A stretch of DNA of 19,076 nt from Pseudomonadales bacterium (GTDB lineage Bacteria; Pseudomonadota; Gammaproteobacteria; Pseudomonadales; Azotimanducaceae): contig JAQWQN010000105.1 of NCBI GenBank assembly GCA_029244465.1, forward strand, positions 1 to 19,076, read 5' to 3'. Shown piece by piece: positions 14,888-19,076 of the stretch. The notes under the pieces were generated by a model. That model was given only the letters and a program-made list of their open reading frames with translations, searched no databases and was not told the origin of the DNA. Positions within the stretch are counted from its first letter, which is position 1. Each line of letters opens with the position of its first letter. The translations under genes and the position numbers were made by a program.

Positions 14888-16165
14888 ATGACGGCGCAAT
14901 CTGCGGAAGCCTTAACACACAGACTTGATCGATATCGCGCCGTCCGCGGACAGAGTGAATATCTTTGTGAGCCTTTGGAGATAGAGGACTTTGGTCTCCA
15001 ATCGATGGATGATGCCAGTCCAATCAAGTGGCATCTTGCTCATACAACCTGGTTTTTCGAGACATTCGTTCTTAAGCCTTATATGCATGGGTATAAGGCG
15101 TTTAGGGCAGAGTATGAGTATCTCTTTAATTCATACTACAACGGCGTTGGGCAACCTTTCCCAAGACCGCATCGCGGTGACTTGTCTAGGCCGACAGTGG
15201 CAGAGGTTTTTGCCTATCGAGCGGCAATCGATGAAGCGGTTCTCGCGCTGATCGTCGCGGCGCGCGATAACAGCGACTGGTTGATGCGTATCGAGCTTGG
15301 ATTGCATCATGAGCAGCAACATCAAGAGTTGATGCTGACGGACCTGAAACACCACTTTGCGCAAAATCCACTTTACCCTGTCTATCGAGCGACAGATCTA
15401 GTGGATGACCGGGAACTTGGGCCCATGGGATACCTATCGGTTGACGGCGGCATCGTAGCCGTGGGCGCGACCTCTGGATTTTGCTTTGACAATGAACTGC
15501 CGAGACACGAGGCGCTCTTACACCCCTTTCAAATGGCTGATCGGTTAGTCACGAACGGGGAGTTTCTCGAGTTCATCCGGGATGGCGGTTACCGCTTACC
15601 TAATTTGTGGTTATCGGATGGTTGGGCGATCGTGCAACAGGAACAGTGGCAACATCCGCGTTATTGGCGAAAACAGGATAGCGAGTGGTTTGAATTTCGA
15701 CTCAGTGGGCAGAGACCGTTGCAAATGTCCGCGCCGGTAGTCCATCTATCAGCACATGAGGCGTTTGCCTATGCCGCTTGGGCTGGTGCTCGGCTGCCGA
15801 CGGAATTTGAGTGGGAAAAAGTCGCCTCAAACGCAGAACCGCTGGCCGCACCCGACAATTGTTTTGTGGAGTCTGAGTCTTATCATCCTAACGGCGTTGA
15901 CAGTTCGGCCGAAGATCAAGGCTGTCGAGAATTGTTTGGTCAGGTTTGGCAGTGGACGAGTTCGAGCTATGCGGCCTACCCCGGCTACAAAACAATGCCC
16001 GGCACACTCGGTGAATATAACGGTAAATTTATGAGCAGTCAGTTGGTGCTTCGAGGAGGGTCAATTGCCACACCGCGAGAGCACTTGCGCGTGAGTTACA
16101 GGAACTTTTTCTACCCACCGGATCGATGGCAGTTCAGTGGGCTTCGTTTGGCAAAGGATGTTTAG
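14888..16165 (+). CDS. egtB: Ergothioneine biosynthesis protein EgtB (iron sulfoxide synthase)
   Basis: EgtB is a non-heme iron enzyme that joins hercynine to a cysteine donor using O2. The 425 residues comprise an N-terminal DinB-like domain and a C-terminal FGE-sulfatase-like domain. The iron site is visible: His52 in HLAHTTWFFE and His141/His145 in HHEQQHQE. The segment YLFNSYYNGVGQPFPRP (79-93) carries a Tyr-Tyr pair (83-84) that resembles the form of EgtB in which these tyrosines, rather than a C-terminal one, assist O2 activation; this is from memory. The end has the family run SYRNFFYPPDRWQFSGLRLA. AAGGAG precedes ATG 14888. It is not OvoA, since there is no fused methyltransferase. 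Confidence 0.94.
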   Translation: MTAQSAEALTHRLDRYRAVRGQSEYLCEPLEIEDFGLQSMDDASPIKWHLAHTTWFFETFVLKPYMHGYKAFRAEYEYLFNSYYNGVGQPFPRPHRGDLSRPTVAEVFAYRAAIDEAVLALIVAARDNSDWLMRIELGLHHEQQHQELMLTDLKHHFAQNPLYPVYRATDLVDDRELGPMGYLSVDGGIVAVGATSGFCFDNELPRHEALLHPFQMADRLVTNGEFLEFIRDGGYRLPNLWLSDGWAIVQQEQWQHPRYWRKQDSEWFEFRLSGQRPLQMSAPVVHLSAHEAFAYAAWAGARLPTEFEWEKVASNAEPLAAPDNCFVESESYHPNGVDSSAEDQGCRELFGQVWQWTSSSYAAYPGYKTMPGTLGEYNGKFMSSQLVLRGGSIATPREHLRVSYRNFFYPPDRWQFSGLRLAKDV

Positions 16166-16180
16166 GCGTTGAGCAGCACA

Positions 16181-17152
16181 ATGGATATGAGTGATCGGAT
16201 TGGAGAGTTTGTTTTTTTCGACTATGAGCCGGGCGAAGCGGATATGGCTTCGGAAGTGATCGAGGGGCTCTCAGGGCAGCCTAAGCAGATCTCGCCGAAA
16301 TATTTTTACGACCAGCGAGGCTCAGAGCTCTTCGAAGCGATCACCGAACTCGAAGAATATTATGTAACGAGAACGGAGCTTGGCTTATTCGAAACGCATC
16401 TCGATGAGGTTGCGACTTTGTTGGGCGATGACTTGTGCGTTGTCGAATACGGCAGTGGTTCATCCCTGAAAATTCGCAAACTCCTGGAAGCAGTGACGCC
16501 GGATGCGTATGTACCGATCGATATTTCCCAGGAGCATCTAAAGGCAAATGCTGAAAGACTTTATGAGGACTATCCATGGTTGCGGGTTTATCCCGTGTGT
16601 GCGGATTTCAGCCAACCCTTGGTTTTACCGGCCATCACGAATGGACTGCGTAAGGTCGGTTTCTTTCCAGGCTCTTCGATCGGTAACTTTGAACCGGCTG
16701 CAGCACGTCGGTTTTTGGCGAACGTACACACCGAATTGGGTTCAGGGAGTGCGTTGCTTATCGGTGTTGATCGCAAGAAGCCCGTCGAAATATTGACCGA
16801 TGCCTATAATGACACGAAGGGAGTGACGGCTGAGTTTAATCTGAACGTGCTGTTGCACCTTAATGACCGGTTACGAGCTACATTTGATGTCCAACAATTT
16901 GATCACGACGCGCGTTACAACGAGAACGAAGGGTGTATTCAGATGTTCTTACGTAGTCGGACAGATCAAGTTGTTGAGGTCAACGGACAAGAAGTTCGCT
17001 TTGATGCGGATGAAGAGTTACACACTGAAAACTCTTATAAGTTCCATCCGGAAGAATTTCGAGCGATTGCCTCAGAAGCAGGATTTAAACAAACGCGTCA
17101 GTGGTCAGATGCGAAAGATTGGTTCGCGCTGTTTCTGTTGGAGGCGATTTAG
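16181..17152 (+). CDS. egtD: L-histidine N-alpha-methyltransferase EgtD
   Basis: EgtD trimethylates histidine to hercynine with SAM, the first step of ergothioneine synthesis; EgtB uses the product. The protein has 323 residues from ATG 16181, matching the mycobacterial enzyme (about 322). Motifs: SPKYFYDQRGSELFEAIT (38-55), the SAM loop EYGSGSS (89-95), VPIDIS (111-116), FFPGSSIGNF (161-170, with a likely histidine-binding Asn169) and HTENSYKF (281-288, Glu283 and Ser285). A TTG at 16169 in the same frame is an alternative start. It ends seven bases from the convergent thrB. Confidence 0.95.
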   Translation: MDMSDRIGEFVFFDYEPGEADMASEVIEGLSGQPKQISPKYFYDQRGSELFEAITELEEYYVTRTELGLFETHLDEVATLLGDDLCVVEYGSGSSLKIRKLLEAVTPDAYVPIDISQEHLKANAERLYEDYPWLRVYPVCADFSQPLVLPAITNGLRKVGFFPGSSIGNFEPAAARRFLANVHTELGSGSALLIGVDRKKPVEILTDAYNDTKGVTAEFNLNVLLHLNDRLRATFDVQQFDHDARYNENEGCIQMFLRSRTDQVVEVNGQEVRFDADEELHTENSYKFHPEEFRAIASEAGFKQTRQWSDAKDWFALFLLEAI

Positions 17153-17159
17153 GCGTTAG

Positions 17160-18134
17160 CTAACAGATATCGAAAATTCGTGGGTCCAGATAAAGAGGGT
17201 GTCCAATGTGTTCTACGACTATCCGCTTAAATTCCTCTGAATTCTTACTGCGCACCCCTTTTTCCGATTTGGCGGCTAAGTTCACGGTGAGCCGAGAGAT
17301 CCAGAAACACAATGCGGCATAAAGTGTGAAACTTGAGAAGAACCACAACTCTTGTTCGGTGAGACGCCTGATCTGGTGATAGCTTTTTAAGAGCGCTCGG
17401 GTTCGATCGGGATCAAGACGTCCTTGTGAATCAGTGCACCAGTCGTTGGCGATAACTGCCAGATCGAACAGCCAATAGCTGGATGAGGCGTGGTGGAAGT
17501 CCAGAACACCTGTCAGTCCGCGTTCATTGAAAAGCACATTATCGCGGAAGAGGTCGCCGTGAATCATACCTCTAGGTAGTGAGATGACGTCGCCTCTCTG
17601 CAGGAGTCTATCGACTTTATTGATGGTTTCTTCTAATACCTTTCGGTTTGTGTAAGAAACACCTTTTAGCCAAGGATCGATCGTGTCTCGCATCCATTTG
17701 GGTGTTCTTGGAAAAGCCGGCAGAGCAAGACCCGATTGCGACATACATAAGTGCATCCGCGCCGTAAAGCGGCCAAGACCTTCGATTTGCCGTTGCATCG
17801 GATTGACAATGTGGTTGCCCGATAAACAAGCTTGCAATAGTACGGGTAGCTTATCACTCGAGGGGTCGCTGACGCGCTGCAGGGGGGGCGCGACCGGTAA
17901 CCCGTGTTGATAAAGTGCATTCATCATCGGAGAATATAGGTCACCGGCGTTGGGTCTCTGCCGGATGAAAGTCAGCACATAAATTCTCGCACGGTCGTTT
18001 TTGCGCGCCTTGATAAAATAGTTAGAATTTTCGATGCCATGGATTGCGGCTCGATACTCGAGCAATTCGCCGACATCGAATGGCGCTAGAGCCTGAGAAA
18101 TCTCTGTTTCGGAATTATTGAAAACTGCGCTCAT
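17160..18134 (-). CDS. thrB: Homoserine kinase, APH-fold type (ThrB)
   Basis: This type of ThrB phosphorylates homoserine on the way to threonine and belongs to the aminoglycoside phosphotransferase/choline kinase fold, not the GHMP kinases. The 324 residues show GIENSNYFI near the N-terminus, the catalytic loop HGDLFRDNVLF (His192, Asp194, Asn199) and the metal-binding LDF (Asp212). NDWC and WFSS-like helices follow as in Pseudomonas ThrB. Other small-molecule kinases share this fold, but the neighbours DUF2782 and polA match the Pseudomonas thrB locus. The start ATG overlaps the DUF2782 stop as ATGA. Confidence 0.88.
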   Translation of the reverse strand: MSAVFNNSETEISQALAPFDVGELLEYRAAIHGIENSNYFIKARKNDRARIYVLTFIRQRPNAGDLYSPMMNALYQHGLPVAPPLQRVSDPSSDKLPVLLQACLSGNHIVNPMQRQIEGLGRFTARMHLCMSQSGLALPAFPRTPKWMRDTIDPWLKGVSYTNRKVLEETINKVDRLLQRGDVISLPRGMIHGDLFRDNVLFNERGLTGVLDFHHASSSYWLFDLAVIANDWCTDSQGRLDPDRTRALLKSYHQIRRLTEQELWFFSSFTLYAALCFWISRLTVNLAAKSEKGVRSKNSEEFKRIVVEHIGHPLYLDPRIFDIC

Positions 18135-18412
18135 TCAAATTCCGCGATAACCCATTGTGGCAGCAACGCCTCTGCGCGCTGGAGGTCGCCAAAGCCTTTG
18201 GTTGGATCTCGAGGTACTAAATAGTATGGCTTACCCCATGTGGGGACGACGCGGATCATGCGCAGTTGACCATTTTGGCGGAATTCGTAAACGACTTTGT
18301 CCTCACCCTGAATAATAACCACGTCGGGTCCACGCTCGAATTCATCGGCGGCAGCAAGCGCAAAGCTCGGGGCAAGACAAATAAATAGGAATGAGGCGAA
18401 TCGGGTCAGCAT
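18131..18412 (-). CDS. Exported DUF2782 family protein
   Basis: A 93-residue protein of unknown function, common between polA and thrB in gammaproteobacteria. It has a clear signal peptide (MLTRFASFLFICLAPSFALA, cleavage near residue 20) and a mature part with GPDVVIIQGEDKVVYEFRQN and VVPTWGKPYYLVP, typical of the family. It overlaps thrB by four bases, so the two form an operon. Little space and no ribosome binding site lie between its promoter and ATG. Confidence 0.85.
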   Translation of the reverse strand: MLTRFASFLFICLAPSFALAAADEFERGPDVVIIQGEDKVVYEFRQNGQLRMIRVVPTWGKPYYLVPRDPTKGFGDLQRAEALLPQWVIAEFE

Positions 18413-18419
18413 GGTCCGG

Positions 18420-18425
18420 TATAAT
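18420..18425 (+). promoter_or_regulatory. Candidate -10 box for polA
   Basis: A perfect TATAAT on the plus strand, 34 bases before the polA start. No recognisable -35 box lies 16-18 bases upstream, so it is only a partial promoter. It overlaps the -10 box of the minus-strand promoter. Confidence 0.35.
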
Positions 18426-18449
18426 ACAGGGCACTGAAGAGCGTGTCAT
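18421..18449 (-). promoter_or_regulatory. Candidate sigma70 promoter of DUF2782-thrB
   Basis: On the minus strand ATGACA (18449 to 18444, five of six matches) and TATTAT (18426 to 18421, five of six) are separated by the ideal 17 bases. Transcription would start near 18414, only about two bases before the DUF2782 ATG, so the mRNA would be nearly leaderless. Confidence 0.5.
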
Positions 18450-18459
18450 AGGAGGTAGG

Positions 18460-19076
18460 GTGGCCGCGGCGAAAGAAACAAATCCTTTGGTGTTGGTAGA
18501 TGGTTCGTCCTATCTGTTTAGAGCGTACTTTGCGCTGCCTCCTTTGACGAGCGCATCGGGAGAGCCGACTGGTGCGGTACGCGGCGTGATCGCAATGATT
18601 CGCAAACTGGCCAAAGACTATTCGGATGCCACGCTGGCCGTTGTCTTTGACGCTCCGGGCAAGACCTTCCGGGATGATCTCTACTCCGAATATAAAGCGA
18701 ATCGCGAATCAATGCCCGACGATCTTCGAGTACAGATCGAGCCGATCCATCAAATTATCGAAGCGATGGGTTTACCTTTGTTGGTGGTTTCTGGTGTCGA
18801 AGCGGACGATGTGATTGGGACATTGGCTGCACAGGCGACCGAGAAAAAAAGAACGACGGTCATATCGACGGGTGACAAAGATATGGCGCAGCTTGTGACA
18901 GAGCATGTCACGCTGGTGAACACCATGACCGAGACAACCATGGATAGAGACGGGGTTGTGGAGAAGTTTGGTGTCACGCCAGAACAGATCATCGACTACC
19001 TGGCCTTGATGGGAGACAGCGCCGACAACATTCCAGGTGTACCGAAGGTTGGACCCAAAACCGCTGCAAAGTGGCT
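18460..19076 (+). CDS. polA: DNA polymerase I, N-terminal part (continues beyond window)
   Basis: The first 205 codons of PolA cover most of the 5'-nuclease (flap endonuclease) domain: LVLVDGSSYLFRAY with Asp14, FDAPGKTFRDDLY, GVEADDVIGTLA, STGDKDMAQLV and GDSADNIPGVPKVGPKTAAKW, the last being the helix-hairpin-helix region. The acidic metal ligands are present. The start is GTG 18460, four bases after a strong AGGAGG (18450-18455). An open frame reaches the window end, so the exonuclease and polymerase domains cannot be judged. Confidence 0.97.
   Translation, partial: MAAAKETNPLVLVDGSSYLFRAYFALPPLTSASGEPTGAVRGVIAMIRKLAKDYSDATLAVVFDAPGKTFRDDLYSEYKANRESMPDDLRVQIEPIHQIIEAMGLPLLVVSGVEADDVIGTLAAQATEKKRTTVISTGDKDMAQLVTEHVTLVNTMTETTMDRDGVVEKFGVTPEQIIDYLALMGDSADNIPGVPKVGPKTAAKW

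Noticed and set aside
16161..17157. The 10-base string TTTAGGCGTT at the ends of both egtB (16161) and egtD (17148)
   Set aside because: Two copies of ten bases that include the stop codon are not enough to claim a repeat or recombination site.
1..19076. CRISPR arrays, insertion sequences, phage or defence genes
   Set aside because: No spaced direct repeats, transposase or integrase motifs, or nuclease-helicase genes were seen; nearly all the DNA is filled by housekeeping, respiratory and biosynthetic genes.

Overview
This window reads as chromosomal DNA of a free-living, aerobic gammaproteobacterium. All assignments come from reading translated motifs and comparing them with remembered families; no search was run. 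The gene order def-fmt-rsmB // LysM-dprA-tsaC-aroE, the order coxB-coxA-ctaG-coxC-DUF2909-surf1-(thioredoxin-like)-cyoE-senC, and the trio polA / DUF2782 / thrB are all familiar from Pseudomonas-type genomes. Here these separate neighbourhoods lie side by side and are joined by an ergothioneine gene pair. Base composition and codon use look uniform, and I see no insertion sequences, phage genes, CRISPR arrays, tRNAs or rRNAs. The genus cannot be named from this window.

Region 1 (1-2260, minus strand) is a tightly coupled translation operon: def (peptide deformylase), fmt (Met-tRNA formyltransferase) and rsmB (16S rRNA m5C967 methyltransferase, cut by the window edge). Each downstream gene starts with a non-AUG codon inside a 4-base overlap with the previous stop. 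Region 2 (2502-6980, plus strand) runs divergently: a secreted LysM protein, dprA, purE, tsaC, aroE and a small YheV-like zinc-ribbon gene.

Region 3 (6981-14879) is a cytochrome c oxidase block. A 310-base non-coding stretch holds a good promoter and a long leader with several hairpins. It is followed by coxB (with a fused cytochrome c domain, so a caa3-type oxidase), coxA, ctaG and coxC, closed by a terminator. A small two-helix membrane gene (DUF2909) points back towards coxC. The assembly genes follow: surf1, a small SCO-like/thioredoxin-like membrane protein, cyoE (heme O synthase) and an SCO copper chaperone. The heme A synthase gene (ctaA/COX15) that normally sits just before cyoE is not here. 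Region 4 (14888-17152) holds egtB and egtD, which make the ergothioneine core, directly downstream of the SCO gene and probably co-transcribed with it. Region 5 (17160-19076) has thrB (homoserine kinase of the APH-fold type) and a DUF2782 gene on the minus strand, divergent from the start of polA.

There is no clear candidate for a wholly new multi-gene system. The points most worth following are the structured cox leader, the SCO-like protein whose histidine ligand seems to be missing, the coupling of ergothioneine synthesis to oxidase assembly genes, the missing ctaA, and a nearly leaderless divergent promoter between DUF2782 and polA.
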